The notes below the pieces were generated by a model. It had not been told where the DNA came from. It was given only the letters and a program-made list of their open reading frames with translations, and did not search any database. Shown piece after piece: positions 1-6,225 of a stretch of 6,711 nucleotides of DNA (position 1 is its first letter; the number at the start of each line of letters is the position of its first letter). The position numbers and the translations under genes are program-made. This DNA is from Clostridia bacterium. GTDB taxonomy: Bacteria; Bacillota; Clostridia; Oscillospirales; CAG-272. Location of the stretch: contig JAFQNM010000029.1 of the NCBI GenBank assembly GCA_017395885.1, forward strand, positions 1 to 6,711. The letters are read 5' to 3'.

Positions 1-46
1 TAATTCATGTTTATCGGCGAGGATAACTTGTAGGGGCGAAAAGCTT

Positions 47-73
47 GAAATCCCCTGATTTTCAGGGGATTTC
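47..73 (+). terminator. Perfect 12-bp hairpin, possible terminator
   Basis: A perfect inverted repeat, GAAATCCCCTGA at 47-58 and TCAGGGGATTTC at 62-73, encloses a TTT loop. On the plus strand it is followed by only TTTA, so the U tract is weak. On the minus strand the stem is followed by a few scattered Ts. It could end a plus-strand transcript entering from the left, act as a backup stop for the aldo/keto reductase message, or be a processed RNA structure. The hairpin is certain; its role and direction are inference. Confidence 0.5.
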
Positions 74-181
74 TTTAATGTGACTTTAATTATTTGTTGC
101 TTTTGCCGTTTACAGTTAAAGTTTCGATCCGGCTGTCTTTGTTTTGATATATTTGCGATCTGCGCCTTTTTCGACAGCCTG

Positions 182-208
182 AAACGGCTGCAAAGCAGCC
201 GTTTTTTT
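182..208 (+). terminator. Rho-independent terminator, probably bidirectional
   Basis: The stem AAACGGCTGC (182-191) pairs with GCAGCCGTTT (195-204) around an AAA loop and runs into seven Ts at 202-208, a classic intrinsic terminator on the plus strand. It sits 14 bases beyond the stop codon of the minus-strand aldo/keto reductase. In that direction the hairpin is followed by only three Ts, so it may end that message less efficiently. The T run implies a plus-strand transcript coming from the left, but no gene for it is visible in the first 181 bases. Just upstream, GGCTGTC (131-137) and GACAGCC (173-179) can also pair. Confidence 0.8.
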
Positions 209-222
209 ATATTAATATGAGA

Positions 223-1329
223 TCACTCGAGAACGGATACCATCTCCTTCAGAAGAGCTCTGATCTCAAGATGCTGGGGGCAATTTGCCTCGCAGAGTCC
301 GCACTCAATGCAATCGGAGGCACGGCCGCCGTTCTCTACGATACGGGCATATCTGCCTCTTGCACCGTCCGGATTTAAGCTTCCGAAACGGCGGAAATTA
401 TTGTAGGTTGTGAAAATATCGGGGATGGCTATTTTCTGAGGGCAATCGTCTGTGCAGTAGCGGCAGGATGTGCAGGCTATGGCATTGTCGTTTCTGACAA
501 TATCTGCGGCCTTCTCAGAGGCGGCCAGCTCATCAGAGGAGAAGGGAATAAAATCCTTCATATAGCCGATGTTTTCTGCCATCTGCTCCTCTGTGGACAT
601 ACCGGAGAGGACCATAAATACTCCATCGAGTGAGGCAGCGTAGCTGATTGCCCAGCCCGCGGTAGAAAGCTCAGGGCGCAATGATCTGAAAAGGGATACC
701 GCATCGGCTGAGATGTTTGCAAGAGCGCCGCCCTTGACAGGCTCCATAACGATAACGGGCTTTTCGTGCCTTCTTGCCACCTCGTGGCAGGCTCTTGCCT
801 GAACGCCGCTGTCCAGCCAGTCCAGATAATTTATCTGCAGCTGAACGAACTCCATTTCAGGATGCTCGGTGAGAATGCGGTCAAGAACCTCGGGAGAGTC
901 GTGAAAGGAGAATCCAACGTGGCGAAGCACGCCCTCTGCCTTCTTTTTTGCAACAAAATCAAAGGCGCCGAAATCCAATGCTCTTTCATAGGATGAGGCG
1001 CTCATGGCGTGAAGCAGGTAGTAGTCGATATGATCTACCCCCAGCCTTTCGAGCTGAGAATCAAAGAAGGATGGAACGTCCTCTGCCTTTTCGATCTTGA
1101 AGAGGCTCAGCTTGTCGGCAAGAATATAGGCGTCTCTGGGATATCGCTTTGCAACTGCTTCTCTGAAGGCCACCTCGCTTTCGCCGCCGTGGTAGGGGGC
1201 CGCTGTGTCGAAATAAGTAAAGCCGGCCTTAATAAAGGCATCGGCCATAGCCTTCACACGTTCAATATCAATAGTCTTGCCATCCTCAAGGAGGGGCAGC
1301 CTCATAAGTCCGAATCCGAGTTTTTTCAT
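223..1329 (-). CDS. Aldo/keto reductase with C-terminal 4Fe-4S ferredoxin domain
   Basis: This 368-residue cytoplasmic oxidoreductase joins an aldo/keto reductase barrel (about residues 1-275) to a bacterial ferredoxin-like domain. The barrel shows the family's catalytic tetrad: D41 in FDTA, Y46 in PYHGG, K73 in ADKL and H107 in LLHA. GFSFHD (139-144) is another family motif. Two cluster-binding motifs follow: C286, C289, C292, C296 and C340, C343, C346, C350, the pattern for two 4Fe-4S clusters. Family knowledge suggests NAD(P)H-dependent carbonyl reduction or electron transfer between nicotinamide and iron-sulfur centres; the substrate cannot be told. The start is supported by AGGAG (1337-1341) seven bases upstream. 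It appears to be transcribed alone, between the transposase remnant upstream and a terminator downstream. The length and intact motifs indicate a working gene. Confidence 0.95.
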   Translation of the reverse strand: MKKLGFGLMRLPLLEDGKTIDIERVKAMADAFIKAGFTYFDTAAPYHGGESEVAFREAVAKRYPRDAYILADKLSLFKIEKAEDVPSFFDSQLERLGVDHIDYYLLHAMSASSYERALDFGAFDFVAKKKAEGVLRHVGFSFHDSPEVLDRILTEHPEMEFVQLQINYLDWLDSGVQARACHEVARRHEKPVIVMEPVKGGALANISADAVSLFRSLRPELSTAGWAISYAASLDGVFMVLSGMSTEEQMAENIGYMKDFIPFSSDELAASEKAADIVRNDNAIACTSCRYCTDDCPQKIAIPDIFTTYNNFRRFGSLNPDGARGRYARIVENGGRASDCIECGLCEANCPQHLEIRALLKEMVSVLE

Positions 1330-1383
1330 AGTATTACTCCTTTTTTGAAATCAAAACCATTTGCCTTTTGTAGTGAATGTATT

Positions 1384-1679
1384 TTACTGTTTTTCATAGC
1401 TTTCGCGGCTTTTGGTTATATGATAATGATATCCGCGTTGCCAAATAGGTGATTTATTGGATTTCATATGAATCTTTTTGGAGGCATTCATTTTTATATA
1501 TCCCACAGCTTTTGAAAGGATAGACCTATGATGCAGGTGAGATTCGTGAATCGCCCTACTATGTGTGAAAGCGTTTCTCGCCGATTGTGTGTGCAAACAG
1601 TAATAAAATATGCCCCGGGTTTGCTGCAACCGTAATTTGGCAGTTTTTGTTCTTTTCTCGTTGGCAACTTTTTGCCCAT
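1384..1679 (-). pseudogene. Remnant of REP-associated tyrosine transposase (RAYT, Y1/IS200-like)
   Basis: Two fragments of one transposase lie in different minus-strand frames. The N-terminal piece (about 1679-1554) reads MGKKLPTRK, NYGCSKPGAYFITVCTHNR and LSHIVG, the usual opening of Clostridial RAYT-type Y1 transposases. The C-terminal piece (about 1527-1384) contains SILSKAVGYIKMNAS and IWQRGYHYHI, matching the family's conserved tail where the usual form is WQRGYHDHIIR. Roughly 70 residues between them are absent, including the PNH-type HUH metal-binding motif needed for catalysis. The tail also stops at YEK, before the customary YI..NP..W ending. The frames differ and a short palindrome occupies the junction. 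It is therefore a dead, internally deleted relic between the reductase and the glutamine synthetase terminator. Recognition is from remembered family motifs, not a search. Confidence 0.8.
1541..1559. repeat. REP-like palindrome at the transposase deletion junction
   Basis: GATTCGTGAATC (1541-1552) is an inverted repeat with 5-bp arms, GATTC and GAATC, and continues into GCCCTAC. On the minus strand it reads GTAGGGCGATTCACGAATC, resembling palindromic repeats I recall as frequent in gut Clostridia. It lies exactly between the two surviving transposase pieces. RAYT enzymes are known to act on REP palindromes, so a REP element replacing the deleted middle is plausible. The palindrome is seen; its membership of a repeat family is inference. 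Confidence 0.45.
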
Positions 1680-1737
1680 ACTAATTCATTCATTAAATTA
1701 TACCATAGATATGGCGTTAATTCAACAGAAATACCAT

Positions 1738-1763
1738 AAAAGGCTACGGGAAACCGTAGCCTT
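1738..1763 (-). terminator. Terminator of the glutamine synthetase transcript
   Basis: A perfect 10-bp stem, AAGGCTACGG (1740-1749) with CCGTAGCCTT (1754-1763), closes a GAAA (plus strand) or TTTC (minus strand) loop. It starts ten bases after the TAA of glutamine synthetase. Reading on the minus strand, the stem ends in a run of four Ts (1741-1738). The U tract is short, but the stem is GC-rich and ideally placed, so it very likely ends the leftward transcript. Confidence 0.78.
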
Positions 1764-1773
1764 GCTTGTGAGA

Positions 1774-3864
1774 TTATTTGATCGAGAAAAGCATTTCGCC
1801 GTAGGAGGGATAAGGCCAGAGAGAGGCATCGCAAAGCTCCTCAAGTGCATCGCCGTCGGCACGGAGAGCATTCATTGCACCGATGACCTCGTTTTTGTAA
1901 AACATTGCACTGTCTGCCTTTCCAATGCTTCTTTCTCCCTTTTTCACCGCCTCCTCAAGGCGCTCTATGTTGGCATAAAAGGAGTCGGTAAGTGCTGTGA
2001 GCCTTGAAAGCAGCTTCTTTTCAGCCTCGCAGGAGCCGTACTGAGACTTTTGATAAGCGTTTCTTGCAACTCTTGCAGCATAGTCGCTTGCGGCGGGGAA
2101 AATATCGTGGCGTGCCATGTCAAGCATAGTCAGAGCCTCGATATGGATGATCTTTGTGTAGTTTTCAAGCTGGATCTCAAGGCGGGCACGCATCTCGTCC
2201 TCAGAGAAAACCCCGTGGCGTGAGAAAAGCTCGATGTTCTTTTTGTCCAGCATATGGGGCAGAGCATCGGGGGTGGTTCTGAGGTTTGCAAGACCGCGGC
2301 GCTCGGCCTCCTCTATCCACTTATCCTCATAGCCGTTTCCGTTGAAGATAATGCGCTTGTGGTTTTTAATGGTGTCCTTAATAAGGTTGTGAAGGGTCTC
2401 GTTGAAGTTCTCCGCCTCTTCGAGAATATCAGCAAACTGTCGAATGATCTCGGCAAAGGCTGTGTTGAGAACGGCATTTGCGGTAGCTATAGACTGAGAG
2501 GAGCCTGCCATACGGAATTCAAACTTATTACCTGTAAAGGCAAAGGGGCTCGTACGGTTTCTGTCTGTGTTATCCTTCGGGAACTTGGGAAGAGCGTGAA
2601 CGCCGATCTTCATCTGAACGGTATCGCGGGCATCGTATCCGCGGCCCTCCTCAATGGCCTCAAGAATCTCTGTCAGCTCATCTCCGAGGAATATGGACAT
2701 AACGGCAGGGGGAGCCTCTGCTGCACCGAGACGAAGGTCGTTTCCTGCATCGGCAACGGAGATACGCATCATCTCCTGGTAATCGTCCACAGCTTTGATG
2801 GCGGCTACCAGCATAAGGAGAAACTGAGCGTTTTCGTGAGGGGTATCACCCGGCTCGAGAAGGTTCAGACCGGTGTTTGTTGTGAGGGACCAGTTATTGT
2901 GCTTTCCGCTTCCGTTAACGCCTGCAAACGGCTTTTCGTGAAGAAGGCAGACCATACCGTGGCGGTCGGCCACCTTTTTCATCATTTCCATTGTGATCTG
3001 ATTCTGGTCAACGGCAACGTTTGCACTGGAGAAAATGGGGGCAAGCTCGTGCTGTGCGGGAGCGGCCTCGTTGTGCTTGGTTTTTGAGAGAACACCCATT
3101 TTCCAGAGTGTTTCATCCAGATCCTTCATATATGCGGCAACGGGAGACTTAAGGCTGCCTGAATAGTGGTCGTCAAGCTCCTGACCCTTGGGAGGCTTCT
3201 GGCCAAAAAGAGTTCTGCCGGTATAGATCAGGTCCTTTCTCTTTTCGAAGATGTCCTTGGAAATAAGGAAATACTCCTGCTCGGCACCTACAGAGGCCTT
3301 AACGTTTGTAACGTTCTCATGGCCGAAGAGCTTGAGTATACGAACAGCCTGCTTTGAGAGGGCCTCAAGTGAGCGGAGGAGGGGAGTTTTCTGGTCCAGA
3401 GCCTCGCCGCCGTAAGAGCAGAAAGCTGTGGGAATGCAGAGAGTTCCGTCCTTGATAAAGGCATAGGAGGTGGGGTCCCAGGCTGTGTATCCACGCGCCT
3501 CAAAGGTTGAGCGGATTCCGCCGGAGGGGAAGGAGGAGGCATCGGATTCACCTCTTACCAGCGCTTTCCCGGAGAACTCCATAATAACCTTGCCGTTTGC
3601 GGCGGGGGAGATAAAGCTGTCGTGCTTTTCGGCGGTAATGCCCGTCATAGGCTGGAACCAATGGGTGTAATGAGTTGCACCGTGCTCAATGGCCCAGTCC
3701 TTCATAGCGTCGGCAACAACGTTTGCAACCTCAAGGGTCATACGCTTGCCAACGGTAAGTGTTTTGTTAACGATTTCGTAGATATCGGCAGGAAGGCGCT
3801 CCTGCATGACCTTCTCGTTGAAAACGAGGCTGGCGAAAATTTCAGGTACGTTTATGTTTTTCAT
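1774..3864 (-). CDS. glnN: Type III glutamine synthetase (GSIII)
   Basis: This 696-residue cytoplasmic enzyme makes glutamine from glutamate, ammonia and ATP and is central to nitrogen assimilation. Its length and N-terminal block mark it as the large GSIII type rather than the ~450-residue GSI. The GSIII-type segment HWFQPMTG is at 68-75. Active-site blocks are intact: AEQEYF (194-199), HNEAAPAQHE (264-273), NGSGKHNNWS (317-326) and NRTSPFAFTGNKFEFR (436-451). A helical C-terminal extension of about 200 residues is also typical of the type, which forms dodecamers. The start has GGAG four bases upstream, and the N-terminus MKNINVPEIFA fits the family. The gene lies 34 bp after an unknown membrane-protein gene on the same strand and is probably co-transcribed with it. 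No GlnR site, glutamine riboswitch or adjacent PII gene is evident. Confidence 0.96.
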   Translation of the reverse strand: MKNINVPEIFASLVFNEKVMQERLPADIYEIVNKTLTVGKRMTLEVANVVADAMKDWAIEHGATHYTHWFQPMTGITAEKHDSFISPAANGKVIMEFSGKALVRGESDASSFPSGGIRSTFEARGYTAWDPTSYAFIKDGTLCIPTAFCSYGGEALDQKTPLLRSLEALSKQAVRILKLFGHENVTNVKASVGAEQEYFLISKDIFEKRKDLIYTGRTLFGQKPPKGQELDDHYSGSLKSPVAAYMKDLDETLWKMGVLSKTKHNEAAPAQHELAPIFSSANVAVDQNQITMEMMKKVADRHGMVCLLHEKPFAGVNGSGKHNNWSLTTNTGLNLLEPGDTPHENAQFLLMLVAAIKAVDDYQEMMRISVADAGNDLRLGAAEAPPAVMSIFLGDELTEILEAIEEGRGYDARDTVQMKIGVHALPKFPKDNTDRNRTSPFAFTGNKFEFRMAGSSQSIATANAVLNTAFAEIIRQFADILEEAENFNETLHNLIKDTIKNHKRIIFNGNGYEDKWIEEAERRGLANLRTTPDALPHMLDKKNIELFSRHGVFSEDEMRARLEIQLENYTKIIHIEALTMLDMARHDIFPAASDYAARVARNAYQKSQYGSCEAEKKLLSRLTALTDSFYANIERLEEAVKKGERSIGKADSAMFYKNEVIGAMNALRADGDALEELCDASLWPYPSYGEMLFSIK

Positions 3865-3898
3865 AAGGCTCCAATCGCGTGGGAATACAATGGATTTG

Positions 3899-4492
3899 TC
3901 AATCGTTCAAAGCAAGAGATTCTTTCTCAGCTCGGCTGAGAGTAATATCTTTATACTCAATAGAAGGGTGAGCTACCAGTATGCCGGCAGTATGCTTGGC
4001 GGGATAGGAGGAAGAGTCACAGCAAAGAAAAAGGTAAAGCTCTGTCTCAGAGGGGATAGTCACGTCCTCAAATGAGAGGCGGTAGTGATGGTAGAAATAT
4101 CTTTCCTTTTCGCAGACTATGTTGGCTCTGGAAACGGTGTTTCCGTCAGCATCTCTGAGCTCGTAATAATAGTCATCGGGGGCCGATCCGACCAGATACT
4201 TTGTATAAAGCCCTTCGTTATAGCGAACGGTTATCTGAAATTCGTTTTCACCCTTGGAATATGAGGGGGCATATGCGGTAAAGTATCCGTCCTCACTCAT
4301 ATCGCGTGGAAGCTTGCAGGTGGAAAAGGCGGCCTCGCCAAGGGATGCATATGCGTTTTTTGCCTTTTCGGTGGGGTATATATCGTCAAGCACGCTTCTG
4401 TCTGAGCTCATAAAAATACGAGCGGCGATAAACGTGAGAAAGATGATGAGCAGCGAGACGAAAATGATTTTAATGATTTTTTTAAGTTTCAT
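3899..4492 (-). CDS. Membrane-anchored protein of unknown function upstream of glutamine synthetase
   Basis: I do not recognise this 197-residue protein. A lysine-rich N-terminus (MKLKKIIK) is followed by one hydrophobic segment at about 8-26 and then a charged, tyrosine-rich region, so it is probably anchored in the membrane with most of the chain outside. No lipobox cysteine follows the hydrophobic stretch. The outer part has alternating polar and aromatic residues, suggesting beta strands, for example YYYELRDADGNTV and LYLFLCC. The start at 4492 is the first ATG after an in-frame TGA, and the membrane segment needs it, but no clear Shine-Dalgarno sequence precedes it. An extended -10 promoter lies about 65 bases upstream. 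Only 34 bp separate it from glutamine synthetase, so a shared message is likely. That alone does not show a role in nitrogen metabolism. Confidence 0.8.
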   Translation of the reverse strand: MKLKKIIKIIFVSLLIIFLTFIAARIFMSSDRSVLDDIYPTEKAKNAYASLGEAAFSTCKLPRDMSEDGYFTAYAPSYSKGENEFQITVRYNEGLYTKYLVGSAPDDYYYELRDADGNTVSRANIVCEKERYFYHHYRLSFEDVTIPSETELYLFLCCDSSSYPAKHTAGILVAHPSIEYKDITLSRAEKESLALND

Positions 4493-4557
4493 TGGAGAAT
4501 CAGGCTTTCATAAAAAGAAGAGTTGATGGGTGAGCAGCATCGGAAAAATTCATTTTC

Positions 4558-4586
4558 ATTATATCAAAGGCAGCAATCATATTCAA
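4558..4586 (-). promoter_or_regulatory. Sigma-A promoter, extended -10, for the membrane protein and glutamine synthetase
   Basis: On the minus strand TTGAAT (4586-4581) and TATAAT (4563-4558) are separated by exactly 17 bases, and TGA directly before the -10 gives the extended TGnTATAAT form. Transcription would begin near 4551, leaving a leader of about 58 bases. The -35 faces the rightward yceD promoter across a 53-bp, strongly AT-rich stretch that may serve as UP-element DNA for both. Confidence 0.8.
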
Positions 4587-4639
4587 TAGTTTTTTCATAA
4601 GAAAGAATTAAAATAGGTAAAATATTTTCACTTTTATCA

Positions 4640-4668
4640 TTGACAATCTGTGGTAATGTATATATAAT
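4640..4668 (+). promoter_or_regulatory. Perfect-consensus sigma-A promoter of yceD-rpmF
   Basis: TTGACA (4640-4645) and TATAAT (4663-4668) are both exact consensus hexamers with an ideal 17-base spacer. Transcription would start near 4675, leaving a leader of about 30 bases that carries GGAGG (4693-4697), six bases before the yceD ATG. A perfect promoter suits strong, steady expression of a ribosome-related unit. Confidence 0.9.
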
Positions 4669-4703
4669 AAACTATTGCAGGAAACTTTAAACGGAGGATA
4701 AAG

Positions 4704-5231
4704 ATGAAGATAGACCTTACACCTATTCTTAACAGAAGAGTTCCTGTTATCAGCTTTGATTTCACCGTTTCCCCCGAATCTGTGCCCGAGGCTGCGGAAA
4801 TATCCGAGGAGATAACCCTCACAGAGGCGATCTCCGTCAAGGGCAGGATAACAGATAATGACGGATATATGAAGCTATCGGCAGAGGTCAGCGTAGGGTA
4901 TAAAACCTTTTGCGACAGATGCCTTGCAGAGATAAACGACAGGGCGGAATTTGAGTTTTCCAGATTCGTCACACTAACAACGGCAGTGCTTGAGGGAGTG
5001 GATGAGGATGAGATGTTGGTGGTCAAAGAGGGCGGAATAGACTTTGACAGAGAAATAATCGAGGAGCTGTCTCTCGAGCTACCCGTTTATCATCTTTGTG
5101 AGGATGACTGCCCCGGGCTTTGTTCTGTCTGCGGAAAGAGGCTTGACGGCTCATGTGGCTGTGAAAAGAAAAAAGAAATTGATCCGAGGATGGAAACTTT
5201 TAAAAAACTACTTGAAAAAATGGATAAGTAG
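4704..5231 (+). CDS. yceD: YceD/DUF177 family protein (23S rRNA accumulation protein)
   Basis: This 175-residue cytoplasmic protein belongs to the YceD (DUF177) family, encoded next to rpmF in most bacteria and linked in E. coli to 23S rRNA accumulation. The identifying features are CDRC (70-73), near the middle where the family has a conserved CxRC pair, and the tail C132, C136, C140, C143, C151, C153 in CEDDCPGLCSVCG and GSCGC. The tail matches the family's C...C.GLC..CG..L pattern and probably binds zinc. DPRMETFKKL (160-169) is the usual D-P-R helix near the end. GGAGG at 4693-4697 supports the start. It is transcribed from a perfect promoter and is followed 64 bp later by rpmF, the arrangement expected of the family. 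Confidence 0.93.
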   Translation: MKIDLTPILNRRVPVISFDFTVSPESVPEAAEISEEITLTEAISVKGRITDNDGYMKLSAEVSVGYKTFCDRCLAEINDRAEFEFSRFVTLTTAVLEGVDEDEMLVVKEGGIDFDREIIEELSLELPVYHLCEDDCPGLCSVCGKRLDGSCGCEKKKEIDPRMETFKKLLEKMDK

Positions 5232-5240
5232 TGTTATAAT
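5212..5240 (+). promoter_or_regulatory. Internal promoter for rpmF
   Basis: TTGAAA (5212-5217), 17 bases, then TATAAT (5235-5240), with TGT just before the -10 giving an extended -10 element. The -35 lies in the last codons of yceD and the -10 just after its stop, so rpmF could be transcribed from about 5247 independently of yceD. This would allow L32 to be made in excess of YceD. The match is close to consensus, but activity is inferred. Confidence 0.72.
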
Positions 5241-5278
5241 AGCTGATGTAGAATTTTTAATCAACCTTTAATGTCTTC

Positions 5279-5285
5279 AAGGAGG
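5279..5285 (+). promoter_or_regulatory. rpmF: Ribosome binding site fixing the rpmF start
   Basis: AAGGAGG ends ten bases before the ATG at 5296. An in-frame GTG at 5287 would lie only one base after it, too close for initiation. The ATG start also gives the conserved L32 N-terminus [10 protein letters not shown], so 5296 is the real start. Confidence 0.88.
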
Positions 5286-5295
5286 TGTGTTTTCG

Positions 5296-5481
5296 ATGGC
5301 AGTACCGAAGAGAAAAGTATCCAAGGCACGCAGAGACAAGAGACGCTCCAATGTTTGGAAGCTGTCCATGCCCGGCATGGTAAAGTGCCCTAACTGTGGT
5401 GAGTACAATCTCTCTCACAGAGTTTGCAGCGCTTGCGGCTATTACAACGGCAAGCAGGTAATTGCAAAGGAAGAGGCATAA
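5296..5481 (+). CDS. rpmF: 50S ribosomal protein L32 (bL32)
   Basis: This 61-residue basic protein is a component of the large ribosomal subunit. The N-terminus [19 protein letters not shown] is the signature L32 opening. C31, C34, C44 and C47 in CPNCG and CSACG form the zinc-ribbon, so this is the zinc-binding form rather than a cysteine-free paralogue of the kind used under zinc shortage. The length is normal. It lies 64 bp after yceD, has its own putative promoter at the yceD end, and is followed by a strong terminator. In many bacteria plsX and fatty acid genes follow rpmF; here they do not. Confidence 0.97.
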   Translation: MAVPKRKVSKARRDKRRSNVWKLSMPGMVKCPNCGEYNLSHRVCSACGYYNGKQVIAKEEA

Positions 5482-5509
5482 GCTGATTTCGTGTTAATGG
5501 AAGATGACG

Positions 5510-5537
5510 AAAATGGGAGCTTCGGCTCCCATTTTTT
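5510..5537 (+). terminator. Rho-independent terminator after rpmF
   Basis: An 11-bp perfect stem, AAAATGGGAGC (5510-5520) with GCTCCCATTTT (5525-5535), is capped by the very stable TTCG tetraloop and runs into six Ts (5532-5537). It begins 28 bases after the rpmF stop. Because it lies across the upstream part of the next open frame, it argues that the next gene starts downstream, at 5573. Confidence 0.93.
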
Positions 5538-5572
5538 CACTTTTAGAGTTTTGGATAATAGGAAGGTGCAAA

Positions 5573-6190
5573 ATGAGCTTTGAACCTAAGCAGAAAAACA
5601 AATCGGCAGACGTGCTCATAGCGGCATTGTTTTTGTGCGCAGGAGTGGCATACGGCTTTTCAGTTATAGAATCAATAAAGGGCAAGGGAATATTGCAAAT
5701 GCTGGCGCTGGTGCTGGTAGGTGCAATGACCCACGTGTTTATAAGATATAAGCTGACGTCTTTCAGATACTCGGTCAGAGTATCTCAAAGGGTAAGCAGC
5801 CTTCATCACGAGGATGATGAAGCAGAAACGGAGACAGTGCCCGAGGGAGGAGAAAACGCCCCCGTGACAAGTCTTGCTCCGGAGCTTCTGGAGCTGGTGG
5901 TCGACCGTTGGCAGGGAAAGGGAACCCCTGTCAGCGAATGTGTGATAAAGCTGAAGGATATGGAGTGCTGCTGTGCTCTTCCACATCAAAGAGAAAAGTG
6001 GGATAAGATATATTCGGAGAACAAAAGGCTTCCCAGATATAAATATATGAAGAATATGTCAATAGCGGAGCAGATGGCAATTATCGCAACCGTACCTACG
6101 GGAAAGGTGATGATCTTTCTCGAGTGGGATAAGAAGCTGTTTGAATACCTGAGCGCAGTTTGCGAATATAACAGAACTAAAAAACAGTAA
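5573..6190 (+). CDS. Two-segment membrane protein of unknown function
   Basis: I do not recognise this 205-residue protein. Two hydrophobic segments (about 12-31 and 39-57) form a probable membrane hairpin. An acidic linker follows (HHEDDEAETETVPEGGE, about 78-94), then a soluble domain of about 110 residues, probably cytoplasmic because the N-terminus and the loop after segment two are positively charged. The soluble part has a CCC run in DMECCCALP and a helical, charged tail. The open frame extends upstream to an ATG at 5504, but that would translate through the rpmF terminator. The ATG at 5573 has GGAAGG (5561-5566) six bases before it and is preferred. No good promoter is visible in the 35 bases after the terminator, so readthrough or a weak promoter is needed. 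It converges on the next gene with a 35-bp gap. Confidence 0.8.
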   Translation: MSFEPKQKNKSADVLIAALFLCAGVAYGFSVIESIKGKGILQMLALVLVGAMTHVFIRYKLTSFRYSVRVSQRVSSLHHEDDEAETETVPEGGENAPVTSLAPELLELVVDRWQGKGTPVSECVIKLKDMECCCALPHQREKWDKIYSENKRLPRYKYMKNMSIAEQMAIIATVPTGKVMIFLEWDKKLFEYLSAVCEYNRTKKQ

Positions 6191-6225
6191 TTTTTAAAGA
6201 TGGACGTTGGATCCGCCCTTTTGTA

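Noticed and set aside
1009..1452. Plus-strand open frame of 147 codons opposite the reductase start
   Set aside because: It is antisense to the reductase and runs through its promoter region into the transposase relic. It shows no start signal or recognisable domain.
2254..3087. Long plus-strand open frame (277 codons) opposite glutamine synthetase
   Set aside because: It lies entirely antisense to the clearly conserved GSIII gene, has no ribosome binding site or recognisable domain, and its composition reflects the opposite strand's codon use.
3875..3897. Possible promoter for glutamine synthetase, with TTGACA at the stop codon of the upstream gene
   Set aside because: On the minus strand TTGACA is an exact -35 hexamer, but no TATAAT-like sequence lies 16-18 bases downstream. 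The sequence there is GC-rich (CGCGAT).
5504..5572. Upstream extension of the membrane protein to the ATG at 5504
   Set aside because: These codons fall on the rpmF terminator hairpin and its T run and lack a ribosome binding site. The ATG at 5573 has a well-spaced GGAAGG.
6202..6218. Shared terminator between the convergent genes at the right end
   Set aside because: Only a 5-bp stem (GGACG with CGCCC) is possible, with a mismatch in one direction and a G-U pair in the other, and no good T run follows.
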